DNA of 57,453 nt from IMG/VR virus record IMGVR_UViG_3300043409_000487, positions 1 through 57,453 of that record; one strand, written 5' to 3'. Numbering within the stretch: the stretch's first letter is position 1; each line of letters begins with the position of its first letter. Shown here piece by piece: positions 1 to 7,987 of this stretch. The notes beneath the pieces are model-generated. The model made no database searches and was not told the origin of the DNA. It was given only the letters and a program-made list of their open reading frames with translations. Position numbers and translations under genes: made by a program. Origin of the DNA: a virus.

Positions 1-705
1 TCGCCAGTGGTATTGAGCCAGTTACTAACGTGGCAGGAACTACAGTACCAACAACGAAGTCAACTAACGTGATAACTGTCAACGGCAAACTTTACCGTTG
101 GAACGGAACTGCTTACGTTGCGAGTGTCGCCAGCACTGATATCAGTGGACAGTTGACAGCTGCGCAGATTGCATCAATTGCAGCCACACAAGTCACTGGG
201 CAGTTGACTTCTGCGCAGATTGCGTCATTAGACGCTACAAAGGTAGCAGGACAGCTGACAGCTGCGCAGATTGCATCAATTGCAGCTTCACAAGTCACTG
301 GACAGTTGACTGATGCCCAAGTGGCAGCTGTTAGTGCTGCCAAAGTCACTGGACAGTTGGTCAGTACACAGATAGCAGATGCAGCGATTACAGTTGCGAA
401 GTTCGCCAGTGGTATTGAGCCAGTTACTAACGTGGCAGGAACTACAGTACCAACAACGAAGTCAACTAACGTGATAACTGTCAACGGCAAACTTTACCGT
501 TGGGACGGAACTACTTACGTTGCGAGTGTCGCCAGCACTGATATCAGTGGACAGCTGACAGCTGCGCAGATTGCATCGATTGCAGCCACACAAGTCACTG
601 GACAGTTGACAGCCTCTCAAATAGCCAGTGTCGCTTCGACTCAAATCACTGGGCAGTTGACTGATGCCCAAGTGGTAGCTGTTAGTGCTGCCAAGGTGAC
701 TGGGC
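1..705 (+). repeat. 402-bp direct repeats inside the J gene (copies A and B)
   Basis: Copy A occupies 1-402 and copy B begins at 403 with the same bases (TCGCCAGTGGTATTGAGCC). Copy B then diverges gradually after about 620. A third, partial copy ends the window (57253-57453). Within each copy a shorter 54-bp unit encoding GQLT(A/S)AQIAS recurs. Near identity at the nucleotide level, including third positions, points to recent duplication or ongoing homogenisation. Confidence 0.9.
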
Positions 706-1925
706 AAATAACAGGAACACAGATAACAGATGGTGCAATCAGCACAGCAAAACTTTCTGCAGGGGCAGTTACAGCCAATGAAATTGCAGCAGGAACCATT
801 ACCTCAGCAAACATTGCCTCTGGTGCAATCACCACTGCTAAGTTGTCAGCAGGGGCAGTGACCGCTACTGAATTGGCAGCAGGTTCAGTTGTAGCAGGTA
901 AGATTGCTGCGAGTGCAGTGACCGCTACTGAATTGGCAGCTGGAGCGGTGACTACTGCTAAGTTGTCCGCAGGTGCAGTAACCGCTGCGACAATAGCCTC
1001 TGGAGCAGTGACCGCTGGAGCATTGGCAGCGAATTCAGTGACCGCAAGTGCCATTGCTGCAGACGCCATCACAGCAGGTAAAATTGCAGCAGGGGCAGTA
1101 AGTGCGAGTGAAATTGCAGCAGGGGCAGTGACAGCGAGTAAGCTGTATGTCACTGATAGTAGTAACATCTACCCTGACTTCGATATGATTGACCCAGACT
1201 TCTATATGTCGGCTGGTACAATAACCTTCACAGGAACAACTTCTACCCCTCTTGGGCAAAAATACCTGAACATCGGAACGGCAGGTGCCACAGTCTATTC
1301 CGACTGGATAGCAGTCGATTCTGGCGAAGAATTCTGGGTAGAAGCCCTATCTTGGGTCGGTACAGCTGTGAGTGGGAACAGTTGTACAGTTGGGGTGCAG
1401 ACAGGCACTCTTGCCAGCACTGGTGTGGTCACTGCAACAAGGACATTGGCTGTTAAGAATAATGCGTTGGGGTTTGGTGCAACAACCTCCTTAGGCACTC
1501 TGTCAGTAACCACAACCACATCAGAACGTAGAATTAGATTCTACGCAACAAACAATGGTACGGGTGTTGATTCAAGAACAGGTGGGTGGAAGTTACGACG
1601 TAAGAACAATGCAGAACTGATTGTGGATGGAGCCATAACCGCTTCAAAAGTAGCCACAGACGCCATCACAGCCGTTAAGATTGCAGCTGGGGCAGTTACT
1701 GCTGACAAGATAACTGTTGGTAGTTTATCTGCAATTAACTCTAACCTAGGCACTATTACTGCTGGTTCATTGAGCATCAACAATAAGTTCATTGTTGATA
1801 GTTCTGGCAATACAACTATCCGTTCAGCAACATCTGGTGCACGGACAGAAGTAACCAACTCAGTGATAAAAATCTTTGACGGCAGCGGTATACTACGTGT
1901 CAAAATTGGTGACTTGAGTGCTTAG
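1..1925 (+). CDS. J: J-type tail-tip / host-specificity protein, C-terminal part (gene continues from window end)
   Basis: The reading frame is open from base 1, whose first two bases complete a codon, and it stops at 1923-1925. It is the continuation of the gene that starts at 54641 and runs off the right end. The segment holds two copies of a 134-residue module carrying GKLYRWNGTAYVAS and ISGQLTAAQIAS-type heptads. Next come many GAVTA(T/S)ELAA-like repeats, a globular region (about 1150-1620) and a final coiled or fibrous tail. Such repeats form trimeric shafts in lambda J-type central fibres. The role, receptor binding at the tail tip, is inferred from family and position downstream of M, L, K and I. 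About 640 residues lie here. GTG at 30 could be mistaken for a start, but the frame is open upstream. Confidence 0.88.
   Translation, partial: ASGIEPVTNVAGTTVPTTKSTNVITVNGKLYRWNGTAYVASVASTDISGQLTAAQIASIAATQVTGQLTSAQIASLDATKVAGQLTAAQIASIAASQVTGQLTDAQVAAVSAAKVTGQLVSTQIADAAITVAKFASGIEPVTNVAGTTVPTTKSTNVITVNGKLYRWDGTTYVASVASTDISGQLTAAQIASIAATQVTGQLTASQIASVASTQITGQLTDAQVVAVSAAKVTGQITGTQITDGAISTAKLSAGAVTANEIAAGTITSANIASGAITTAKLSAGAVTATELAAGSVVAGKIAASAVTATELAAGAVTTAKLSAGAVTAATIASGAVTAGALAANSVTASAIAADAITAGKIAAGAVSASEIAAGAVTASKLYVTDSSNIYPDFDMIDPDFYMSAGTITFTGTTSTPLGQKYLNIGTAGATVYSDWIAVDSGEEFWVEALSWVGTAVSGNSCTVGVQTGTLASTGVVTATRTLAVKNNALGFGATTSLGTLSVTTTTSERRIRFYATNNGTGVDSRTGGWKLRRKNNAELIVDGAITASKVATDAITAVKIAAGAVTADKITVGSLSAINSNLGTITAGSLSINNKFIVDSSGNTTIRSATSGARTEVTNSVIKIFDGSGILRVKIGDLSA
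737..1142 (+). repeat. GAVTA-type short repeats in J shaft
   Basis: About thirteen imperfect units of ten residues (consensus AGAVTATELA / AGKIAAGAVT) are encoded here, with related but not identical DNA. The pattern is protein-level fibre repetition, typical of phage central tail fibres, not a CRISPR array: there are no unique spacers and the frame is open throughout. Confidence 0.8.
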
Positions 1926-1934
1926 GAGAAAACT

Positions 1935-2234
1935 TTGGCATACGGCTTCAGCGTAACCACAGGGCAAGATGGTGGTGGAAAGGTTACTATTAGTGACCAA
2001 GACATTGCTCCAGGACTATGGTTGGACATGTTTGATGTTGCTTACGAGACGACTGTAAGCAAGTCCTACAGCCCAGCAAGTGGGAGTCAGCTGCTAGTTC
2101 AGTCGTATTCTCAGGCAAGCAATCTCTCTCCGATTGTTAACATAAGCATAAATGGTCTGAGTCTAACTGTAACCGTTCAGACTGGACGTAACACCAACCA
2201 AGTTGGTGCACGAATTATTGTTATGGTGGTTTAA
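1935..2234 (+). CDS. Small tail-tip accessory protein (MAYG family)
   Basis: A 99-residue, beta-rich, Gly/Ser/Thr-rich protein. The start is TTG at 1935, chosen because AGGAGA at 1924-1929 is correctly spaced and because the product then begins MAYG like its downstream neighbour. It follows J by nine bases and its stop overlaps the next ATG (TAATG). Small proteins of this kind, starting MAYG and located just after J, occur in several siphoviruses and are presumed to be tail-tip or fibre-associated. No catalytic motif is visible. Confidence 0.6.
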   Translation: MAYGFSVTTGQDGGGKVTISDQDIAPGLWLDMFDVAYETTVSKSYSPASGSQLLVQSYSQASNLSPIVNISINGLSLTVTVQTGRNTNQVGARIIVMVV

Positions 2235-2878
2235 TGGCATATGGAATTGAAGTCCGAGGACAAAACAATGAGTTGTTATTCTCAGATGGTACACCTTGTG
2301 TAGTCCTCTGGGGGAAGGTGTCTTTGGGCGGTGGTTCAACGACAGTGCAAACTTTCACCACAAATGCCCCAAACTTCCCAATTGTGTTCGCACATGGTGG
2401 AAACCCAGTGGGGGTGGTGTCTGTGTTGGGTAGTGCTGGGAACTGGTCTGTAACCGTGACTGGGGGTAGTGTCACGCTCTACATCTTCTGTAGGATACCG
2501 AATGTCGCACAGAACACAGGCTGGGGCTTGAATACGTATGATGCTTCCTCCCTAACATTCTCCACTAACTACAGAGTGCTAAGAATCGTTGGTAGGAAGG
2601 TTCTCAACAATAGTTCAATGGTTCAGAATCTTGACTTCGGTACGATACCAGATACCTACGCAGTGTCTTGTCCCTATGTTGGGTTTAGGATTGTTGCCTA
2701 TGGTTGTTACGGCATTGCCTTCAAACTAGCAGCAAGAAGATACAATGCTAGTCAACTCGAACTGTACATAACGACAGTAAGCGACAATCTGCAGGTTCCA
2801 GCAGTCTTTAATAGTGAAGCACCATTTTGGATACAGAACCAACTGGTGCTTTTCATCAACCCTTCGGAGTACGACTAA
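2234..2878 (+). CDS. Tail-tip accessory protein, longer MAYG paralogue
   Basis: A 214-residue protein whose first half (MAYGIEVRGQNNELLFSDG, then valine- and glycine-rich strands) resembles the preceding gene. The second half is additional. It is translationally coupled on both sides: TAATG with the upstream gene and TAATG with the downstream gene. It may sit on the tail tip or fibre, inferred from position only. No enzyme motif is visible. Confidence 0.6.
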   Translation: MAYGIEVRGQNNELLFSDGTPCVVLWGKVSLGGGSTTVQTFTTNAPNFPIVFAHGGNPVGVVSVLGSAGNWSVTVTGGSVTLYIFCRIPNVAQNTGWGLNTYDASSLTFSTNYRVLRIVGRKVLNNSSMVQNLDFGTIPDTYAVSCPYVGFRIVAYGCYGIAFKLAARRYNASQLELYITTVSDNLQVPAVFNSEAPFWIQNQLVLFINPSEYD

Positions 2879-3183
2879 TGGCATTTTACAAAGAGATACT
2901 TACTGACCAAGGTATAACTACTACGTACCACGTAGTGACAGTCATAGCCTTGGATAAAGAAGGTCAAGGCATAACTCAGCTTTTAATTGACAGCTGGATA
3001 ACAAAAGAGGCTAAGATGGAAGGTAAGTTGCCTTTTGAGCGTGGTACTGTGTTTATACCAGAACTCCCAGACCCGAACCTCACTGTTGCTGAACTTCCTT
3101 CTTGGGCTTATGGGTTATTGTCTAAGCCAGAGAATGCAAAATACTTTAACGTCGAAAAATACAGAAATGGAGAACCAGTATGA
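2878..3183 (+). CDS. Unknown small protein, paralogue of gene at 3633
   Basis: A 101-residue protein starting at the ATG of TAATG (2878). An in-frame ATG-less extension upstream is not needed. It shares with the gene at 3633 an N-terminal DQG...TYHVV/QYHVI strand, a central T(V/S)..WAY block and a C-terminal K.NVE/AKNVEAF segment. The pair therefore looks like a tandem duplication split by a lipoprotein gene. Position after the tail-tip genes suggests a virion or fibre-related role; function unknown. Confidence 0.55.
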   Translation: MAFYKEILTDQGITTTYHVVTVIALDKEGQGITQLLIDSWITKEAKMEGKLPFERGTVFIPELPDPNLTVAELPSWAYGLLSKPENAKYFNVEKYRNGEPV

Positions 3184-3587
3184 AATTACTATTAGTGTTG
3201 GTTACCTTAGCTCTCACAGGCTGTGCAACATTCCCAGAAAATGACCTGATGAAGTCTGCTAAAACTGAAATTTACAAACAGCAGAAGTATGCTTTGATTG
3301 CCCAAACATACATCAATAATCCAAATACCTCTATCCCGCAGTTCATGTTCTGGAAGATGGACGACAAGATTAAATTACGTGACGAAAGCATTGAAGGTTG
3401 CTTGCACAACACCAAGGTGTATAACAAACAGGCTCAATCTTTAGTTGGGGCAGCTGGCAATGAGTTCAAGAACCCACCTATCCTAGACGGTGGTCAATGC
3501 CTACCTTACTGTGACGATGCACGTCTGTGCTACAAAGGAATTGTCAAGCCGTCAAACGGCAAAGTGACAGTGATAACCGTAAACTGA
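3180..3587 (+). CDS. Putative phage lipoprotein
   Basis: A 135-residue protein with a short positive N-terminus, a hydrophobic stretch and a lipobox LTGC at residues 12-15, so it is probably cleaved by signal peptidase II and lipidated at Cys15. The rest is soluble with five further cysteines (GCLHN, GGQCLPYCDDARLCYKG). It starts inside the end of the previous gene (overlap of four bases). Phage lipoproteins may act in lysis or block receptor-mediated superinfection; nothing here decides between them. Confidence 0.6.
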   Translation: MKLLLVLVTLALTGCATFPENDLMKSAKTEIYKQQKYALIAQTYINNPNTSIPQFMFWKMDDKIKLRDESIEGCLHNTKVYNKQAQSLVGAAGNEFKNPPILDGGQCLPYCDDARLCYKGIVKPSNGKVTVITVN

Positions 3588-3610
3588 CTATAATTCAGTT
3601 AGTCTAACCA
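3548..3610 (+). promoter_or_regulatory. Hairpin / possible promoter ahead of 3633
   Basis: AACTGA (3582-3587) pairs with TCAGTT (3595-3600) around a loop containing TATAAT (3589-3594). A GTGACA about 19 bases upstream is a poor -35. It could be a weak promoter or a transcript-processing hairpin. Low confidence. Confidence 0.25.
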
Positions 3611-3632
3611 CCAACCAAACTGGAGAAATACC

Positions 3633-3938
3633 ATGGGTATTAAGAAAAACGTCGAAGACCAAAATACAGGGGCAATTGCCCAGTACCACGTCATCAACGG
3701 TATTGCAACTGACAAGCTGAGTAATGTCACTGTAATCACTGTAACATCGTTTGCGTCAGAAGAGGCGTACAACGCCACACCTCGCAAGAATTCAATGGGT
3801 GTTGAGCAAATTGTCCTGCAGACAGTAGTCCCAAATGAAGTGGATATGTGGGCTTGGGCTTACAGTCAAGTTACTGATGCAAAGAATGTGGAAGCATTCA
3901 GCATGACTGATAAATTCGTTGGTGGTAAAAAGGTATAA
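3633..3938 (+). CDS. Unknown small protein, paralogue of gene at 2878
   Basis: A 101-residue protein with a good ribosome site (TGGAGA, nine bases before ATG). It has the same length and overall layout as the product at 2878-3183, including a QYHVI strand near residue 20, a MWAWAY block near residue 75 and AKNVEAF near the end. No transmembrane segment or catalytic motif is visible. Probably a virion or host-interaction accessory protein; function unknown. Confidence 0.55.
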   Translation: MGIKKNVEDQNTGAIAQYHVINGIATDKLSNVTVITVTSFASEEAYNATPRKNSMGVEQIVLQTVVPNEVDMWAWAYSQVTDAKNVEAFSMTDKFVGGKKV

Positions 3939-3943
3939 CTAAC

Positions 3944-4471
3944 ATGAAACTACTCCAAACACACGGTGTTCCAGACCGCAAGACCCTATCTAAGCGTTCC
4001 GTGATAATTGGTGCTGAGGCTGGTTTTATTTTGGCGGTTTTCTGTCAGCCAGTTATCATGATGTTGACAAAACAGACGGCAATACACCGATTCGTATTGG
4101 AGTACGGCTTCCCTGCTTGGGTGTTCGCTTGGGTTACGCTGTTCTGCTTGTCTGTGTTGATTTACGACACGTATTGTTCTATCAGCGATTTACGTAGAAA
4201 TACAAACTTCACAACCTCGAAACTATATAAAATCATCTCACGTTACCGTGGTTGGTTTATACTTATACCTTCGTTCTGGTCACTCATGATGATGACCACT
4301 GTAAAGGCTGAAAACGGCTATGGTGCTGTCCTTGCCTACGCTCTATTCTTTGTTGCGGACGCAGTCTTCGGACTTGTGCTTGCACTCAGAGATGGGTGTA
4401 TAGACAACCGCATACTGAAATACAGGACAGCATTATGTATGAATGGATTACGCAGCCACAAACCATACTGA
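3944..4471 (+). CDS. Four-helix membrane protein, lysis-region unknown
   Basis: A 175-residue protein with about four hydrophobic segments: near residues 22-42, 55-75, 100-120 and 128-146. It precedes the probable holin and overlaps its start. A role in lysis timing or superinfection exclusion is an inference from location. No homologue is recognised. Confidence 0.5.
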   Translation: MKLLQTHGVPDRKTLSKRSVIIGAEAGFILAVFCQPVIMMLTKQTAIHRFVLEYGFPAWVFAWVTLFCLSVLIYDTYCSISDLRRNTNFTTSKLYKIISRYRGWFILIPSFWSLMMMTTVKAENGYGAVLAYALFFVADAVFGLVLALRDGCIDNRILKYRTALCMNGLRSHKPY

Positions 4472-4776
4472 ATATACTCACAGCAATCATTGCCCTGACC
4501 TTTGGTGCATCCATGCGCACAATTCGCATACTGAAGTCTCCAAAGGTTCATGTTGAGCATTCTTTTGACTTGTGGTTGAAGACACAATCTGAGTCGCTGC
4601 CAATTGGCTTAATGGCTTTGTTTGGTGTGCCTCACTTCTACCCAGAAGTGCAACCTGCTGAAATGCTGGTTGTCATGTTGGGGGTTGGCTTCTTCAGTAC
4701 TGAGGCATTTAACTTCTTGAAGTCAAAGGTAGATTCAACAACGAAAGGTGACGACAATGAACAACCTCCTAGCTAA
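4435..4776 (+). CDS. Probable holin
   Basis: A 113-residue protein with a hydrophobic segment near residues 10-28, a second near 78-95 and a charged, hydrophilic C-terminus (KSKVDSTTKGDDNEQPPS). This size and layout match small phage holins, and the spanin pair follows directly. The ATG at 4435 is preferred to an upstream in-frame start at 4396 because it puts AGGA at a normal distance and begins at the first helix. It overlaps the previous and following genes. Holins form lethal lesions in the inner membrane and so control lysis timing. Confidence 0.6.
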   Translation: MYEWITQPQTILNILTAIIALTFGASMRTIRILKSPKVHVEHSFDLWLKTQSESLPIGLMALFGVPHFYPEVQPAEMLVVMLGVGFFSTEAFNFLKSKVDSTTKGDDNEQPPS

Positions 4777-5359
4777 GTTGGCAAAGTCCAGTCTTGGTGC
4801 AGCCTTCTCTGTTGTACCTCCTTGGGCTTACATCCTACTTCTTGTCATTGGTTCTTGCTTGTTCGGTGGTTGGGTCAACGGCATGAGGGTGTCACAGCAG
4901 TACCAAACCAAAGTAACAGAACTCAAGACTCAGTATACTGCCAGAGAAAACGCACTCAATCTTGAATTGGCTGCACAACAACAGAAGGTGATTGTTGCTG
5001 TACAGAAGAACCAAGAACAGACGGCAGCGTTGGATGCGAAGTTCTATAAGGAGAAGCAAGATGCAAACAAAACTATTGATAACTTGCGTGCTCAGTTGCA
5101 CGCTGGCACTGTTCGGCTGCGCAAGCCAACAACCTCTGGTGGTGGCAGCACCCAACAAAGTGCAACCGACGAAGCCAGCAGCGTGGGCAATGGAGAAAAC
5201 TCCCAGCAAGGAACAAGTCCAACTGGAACTGAACAAGGTATTCTCGAGCACACCTTGAATATCGCAGAAATGGCGAACACCTGTATATCCCAACGGGGCT
5301 ACCTGCAGGAAAAGATTAAGACCGATACAGAAATGGAGACTGCAAAATGGGGGCAATAA
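4757..5359 (+). CDS. Rz: i-spanin (Rz-like)
   Basis: A 200-residue protein with an N-terminal inner-membrane anchor (around residues 22-42), then a long periplasmic alpha-helical, coiled-coil-like region rich in Gln, Lys and Glu, and a Gly/Ser/Thr/Gln-rich stretch. This is the i-spanin design: an inner-membrane anchor with a periplasmic domain that meets the o-spanin and fuses the two membranes at lysis. The ATG at 4757 follows AAAGGTG with a six-base gap; a GTG at 4748 is less likely. The gene contains the o-spanin in another frame, as in lambda Rz/Rz1. Confidence 0.82.
   Translation: MNNLLAKLAKSSLGAAFSVVPPWAYILLLVIGSCLFGGWVNGMRVSQQYQTKVTELKTQYTARENALNLELAAQQQKVIVAVQKNQEQTAALDAKFYKEKQDANKTIDNLRAQLHAGTVRLRKPTTSGGGSTQQSATDEASSVGNGENSQQGTSPTGTEQGILEHTLNIAEMANTCISQRGYLQEKIKTDTEMETAKWGQ
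5061..5258 (+). CDS. Rz1: o-spanin (Rz1-like), nested in Rz
   Basis: A 65-residue lipoprotein read in the +1 frame wholly inside the i-spanin gene. It begins MQTKLLITCVLSCTLALFGC, with lipobox LFGC at residues 17-20, followed by a proline-rich linker (PLVVAAPNKVQPTKPAAW) typical of o-spanins. AAGGAG at 5048-5053 lies eight bases before this ATG. An in-frame ATG further upstream (4992) would bury the signal peptide and is rejected. The mature protein would be anchored in the outer membrane and span the periplasm with the i-spanin. Confidence 0.85.
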   Translation: MQTKLLITCVLSCTLALFGCASQQPLVVAAPNKVQPTKPAAWAMEKTPSKEQVQLELNKVFSSTP

Positions 5360-5670
5360 ATGTAGTGACTGGGGATACCCTATCCGTAACTGTTGAATTC
5401 TTGGAAGCAGACAATACAACCCCACGCTCAACACAAGGGTCTACAGTGCGGTGTGCCATACTCAATAAGCAAACCAAGGCGATAAAGGAACTGGGGATTG
5501 TGGAACTGGACTCAACACAAGGAGTATACCACATATCAGCCTCACCGCAACAAACCTCCACATGGGCTGTTGGTGAATGGGAACTTGAGATAGAACTCAC
5601 CACACCCAACGGTGTGGTCACCTCTTCTAAGAGAATATCATTTACTGTTCTAGGTGGTATTGTTAAATGA
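5347..5670 (+). CDS. Beta-rich structural protein, unknown
   Basis: A 107-residue protein that starts inside the end of the spanin gene. It opens NVVTGDTLSVTVEFLEADNTTP and continues with predicted strands ending SFTVLGGIVK, resembling immunoglobulin-like N-terminal domains of baseplate or fibre proteins. It overlaps the next gene by ATGA. A tail-fibre or receptor-binding accessory role is inferred. Confidence 0.5.
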   Translation: MGAINVVTGDTLSVTVEFLEADNTTPRSTQGSTVRCAILNKQTKAIKELGIVELDSTQGVYHISASPQQTSTWAVGEWELEIELTTPNGVVTSSKRISFTVLGGIVK

Positions 5671-6041
5671 GCAACATCAGACTGAGACAGAATAATACAC
5701 CACTAACTGTGGGAATTGGTTCTAGCACACTGTTCATCAGATTAACTAACCAATTGACACAGGCTGTTGTGAACACTGGACAACAACTAAGCTCATCAAT
5801 AAAACTCACGGTGAACAAGCCTGTAGATACAACAGTAACAAACACCCCAAATCAAGTTTTGAGGTTGTCACAAATGCTCAGAGGGGACAATGGCTCAATT
5901 CCAAACCACCGTTGGGTTGGGAATTCTCTGCAGGTGGAGACAGGTTCTGGTTGGGGTGAACTTTCTCCAGATTTACGTGGTGAAGGTATACAGAATTTTA
6001 GTGGTGACCCATTGGCAATATACATATTAGCAAAGTCTTAG
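5667..6041 (+). CDS. Unknown protein, probable fibre/tip component
   Basis: A 124-residue protein coupled by ATGA to the upstream gene. It is Thr/Asn-rich and beta-like in the first half. Residues 70-115 contain W-V-G-N-S-L-Q-V, of a kind common near the head-binding or connector ends of phage fibres (R.W.GN.L....G.W). It lies in a run of five small genes between spanins and endolysin; a structural role is likely but unproven. Confidence 0.45.
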   Translation: MSNIRLRQNNTPLTVGIGSSTLFIRLTNQLTQAVVNTGQQLSSSIKLTVNKPVDTTVTNTPNQVLRLSQMLRGDNGSIPNHRWVGNSLQVETGSGWGELSPDLRGEGIQNFSGDPLAIYILAKS

Positions 6042-6051
6042 GAGGACTATC

Positions 6052-6564
6052 ATGGCAACATTAGAGGAAAGATTAAATAGTTTAGCAGTTGGTATCGCAG
6101 CAGACTACAAGGCACTAAACCTAGCCAAGGGGGACTTGGGTTCTCTGTCAACCACGGCAAAAGGCAACTTAGTTGCTGCGATAAACGAAGTTATGTCGCT
6201 TGCATCCACAGGCACACAACTCATTAACGATTCTGCTGGTGATGGGGTTGTAAATAAGACTTGGTCTGCGGACAAGATAGGAGACACCATTCTTGGTGCT
6301 ATCACTTCTCTCAGGAACGAACTTACTGGTGGTGGTGCTGCTGCGTTAGACACATTCGCTGAGTTGGCTGCTGCCATTTCGAATGATGCAACTTTTGCAC
6401 AAACCTTGGCAACTTCAATGTCTAAGAAAGTTAGTGTGGAAGCCCAAACCTTTAGTTTGGCGGAAAAGTTGCAGGCTAGGGAAAACATAGGTGCTGTGGC
6501 TGTTGCAGATGTAGGTGACACAAATGTTGACTTACTATCTATCTACAACACAGCTAAGCAGTAA
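6052..6564 (+). CDS. Putative tail fibre protein
   Basis: A 170-residue protein with AGGAGG directly upstream. It contains LSTTAKGNLVAAINEV (residues 32-47) and LAEKLQARENIGA (residues 140-152). Both resemble the heptad motifs (such as TTAKGNLVAAINE and ARENIGA) of trimeric phage tail fibres and their chaperone-like ends. Its length suggests a short fibre or a connector. No depolymerase motif is visible. Confidence 0.6.
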   Translation: MATLEERLNSLAVGIAADYKALNLAKGDLGSLSTTAKGNLVAAINEVMSLASTGTQLINDSAGDGVVNKTWSADKIGDTILGAITSLRNELTGGGAAALDTFAELAAAISNDATFAQTLATSMSKKVSVEAQTFSLAEKLQARENIGAVAVADVGDTNVDLLSIYNTAKQ

Positions 6565-6570
6565 TACAAA

Positions 6571-6825
6571 ATGTCTCTAGCTTCTATTCTAACTCAGGTT
6601 ATATCAGCTATTGGTGCTGATATAAAGCAATTGCGTGATGCTGGCACAACTAACTTGGTCGAGTACACTGATGCTGACCCAGCAGAGGCTGCTGTGGGTG
6701 CTCAATGGGTGAGAAAAAACTCAGTGGTGGAGGGTCAGTTGGTTGCATTAGTTGGTGGGGTTCCAGTGGTGTGTCAGGAACCAACCGTGTCTGTAAGAAC
6801 TAAAACTTCGTGGGGTGTCGTATGA
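6571..6825 (+). CDS. Small unknown protein downstream of fibre gene
   Basis: An 84-residue protein, MSLASILTQVISAIGADIKQLRDAG at the N-terminus. This heptad-like start recurs at the start of phage fibre proteins, and a short beta-rich remainder follows. No strong ribosome site is seen. It is coupled by ATGA to the next gene. Possibly a fibre subunit or a split domain of the fibre at 6052. Confidence 0.45.
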   Translation: MSLASILTQVISAIGADIKQLRDAGTTNLVEYTDADPAEAAVGAQWVRKNSVVEGQLVALVGGVPVVCQEPTVSVRTKTSWGVV

Positions 6826-7460
6826 CCAACACAAACGTAAAAATTCAAGAAGGTGGGGCTTCTAGTCTTTCAGCCTTCACCAACACCTCGGTTAGTGGGG
6901 AAAAGATTAGTGCAGTTGTTCCTGTGGATGAGGCTGGGAATGCCCTACACAACCTGCCACCAGATGTCTCACGGAGACACATAGTGGTTGCTGAAGTTGT
7001 CCCTACGATACTTACCTCTGGGGCTACCGTGTTAAGTTTACGTAACCCAACAACAAGTAAGCTGTATGTGTCAAGAATAGAAATTGTTTCACTGTTCCAT
7101 GGAACAGCTGCGGCAAGTAAGGCAGCATTCAGGTTCAAAAGGTTCTGGAACTGCACAGGTGTTACAGGTACACTAACAACAGTAACACCGTCGAAGAGAG
7201 ATTCTACTAATGCAGCTTCTCAGGTGGAATGTAGAATTGCTCCTGCAGGGATAACATTAACTGGAGCTACCGTCGAACCAGACGGCTTCTGTCAATTTAT
7301 GCACCCTAATCAACTTGGTGTGGTCATAGAAAAAGATTGGGAATTTAGCAAATTCCCAATAGTTATCAGACAAAACGAAGGTATTTGTCTACAGTTACAG
7401 GGCGCAATACTTGCCAACACCGCCATTTGCGCCTCAATCCAATACGGAGAAATACAATGA
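6822..7460 (+). CDS. Unknown structural-type protein
   Basis: A 212-residue protein beginning at the ATG of ATGA. It is beta-rich with many Thr/Val strands and no membrane segment or catalytic motif. It lies between fibre genes and the endolysin, which it overlaps (ATGA-type coupling at 7457). A virion surface or fibre-associated role is inferred. Confidence 0.45.
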   Translation: MTNTNVKIQEGGASSLSAFTNTSVSGEKISAVVPVDEAGNALHNLPPDVSRRHIVVAEVVPTILTSGATVLSLRNPTTSKLYVSRIEIVSLFHGTAAASKAAFRFKRFWNCTGVTGTLTTVTPSKRDSTNAASQVECRIAPAGITLTGATVEPDGFCQFMHPNQLGVVIEKDWEFSKFPIVIRQNEGICLQLQGAILANTAICASIQYGEIQ

Positions 7461-7984
7461 AACATGTAGTAATAACCGCTGGGCATGGTGGTAAGGATAG
7501 TGGTGCTGTAAACGGCAACATCACAGAAGCCAACATTGCCACTGAGATGCGCAACATTATTGCTTTTTACCTGCAGCGTGACCACAACATCAAAGTGACC
7601 ACAGACGGTGAAGGTAATACAAACCTGAGTCTTGTTGAGGCTATTGCCCTAGCTAAGAAAGGGGAACTGGCAGTAGAAATTCACACGAACGCTGCATTTG
7701 ATGCACGTGCAAACGGTGTTGAATCAATCTCGAGCCCAGCCAAGAAGCGTTACGCCCAAGGGTTGTCCGCAGCTGTGTCCCGTGTACTTGGCTCTAAGTT
7801 GCGTGGTGATTCTGGGTACATAGACCAGAGTAAGAGTGCCCGTGGGCGTTTGGGCTATGTAAACCAAGCTGATGGTATTATCTTGGAGTTGTTCTTTATT
7901 TCAAACGCAACTGAACTGAAACAATACCAAGAAAAGAAATGGCTGCTTGGCAAAGAACTCGCAAGCACAATCGCTGGGTTTTAG
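7457..7984 (+). CDS. Endolysin, N-acetylmuramoyl-L-alanine amidase (Amidase_3)
   Basis: A 175-residue zinc amidase that cuts the bond between muramic acid and the stem peptide. Zinc ligands and catalytic residues fit the family: AGHGG (His10), Glu24 in TEAN, VEIHTNA (His76) and a late GIILELFF glutamate. No signal peptide or transmembrane segment is seen, so release depends on the holin. ATG at 7457 is preferred over an in-frame upstream start because the fold begins there (MKHVVITAGHGG). It is the last gene of the lysis/fibre block and is followed by a terminator-like hairpin in the non-coding element. Confidence 0.9.
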   Translation: MKHVVITAGHGGKDSGAVNGNITEANIATEMRNIIAFYLQRDHNIKVTTDGEGNTNLSLVEAIALAKKGELAVEIHTNAAFDARANGVESISSPAKKRYAQGLSAAVSRVLGSKLRGDSGYIDQSKSARGRLGYVNQADGIILELFFISNATELKQYQEKKWLLGKELASTIAGF

Positions 7985-7987
7985 GGT

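Noticed and set aside
737-1142. CRISPR-like regular repeat
   Set aside because: Units are adjoining, in frame, and encode GAVTA-type protein repeats without unique spacers.
113-1168. Long minus-strand open frames opposite J repeats (113-490, 641-1168)
   Set aside because: They mirror low-stop repeats of the J gene, have no ribosome sites and no recognisable domains.
4992-5060. Longer o-spanin starting at 4992
   Set aside because: It would put 23 charged residues before the signal peptide; ATG 5061 has a ribosome site.
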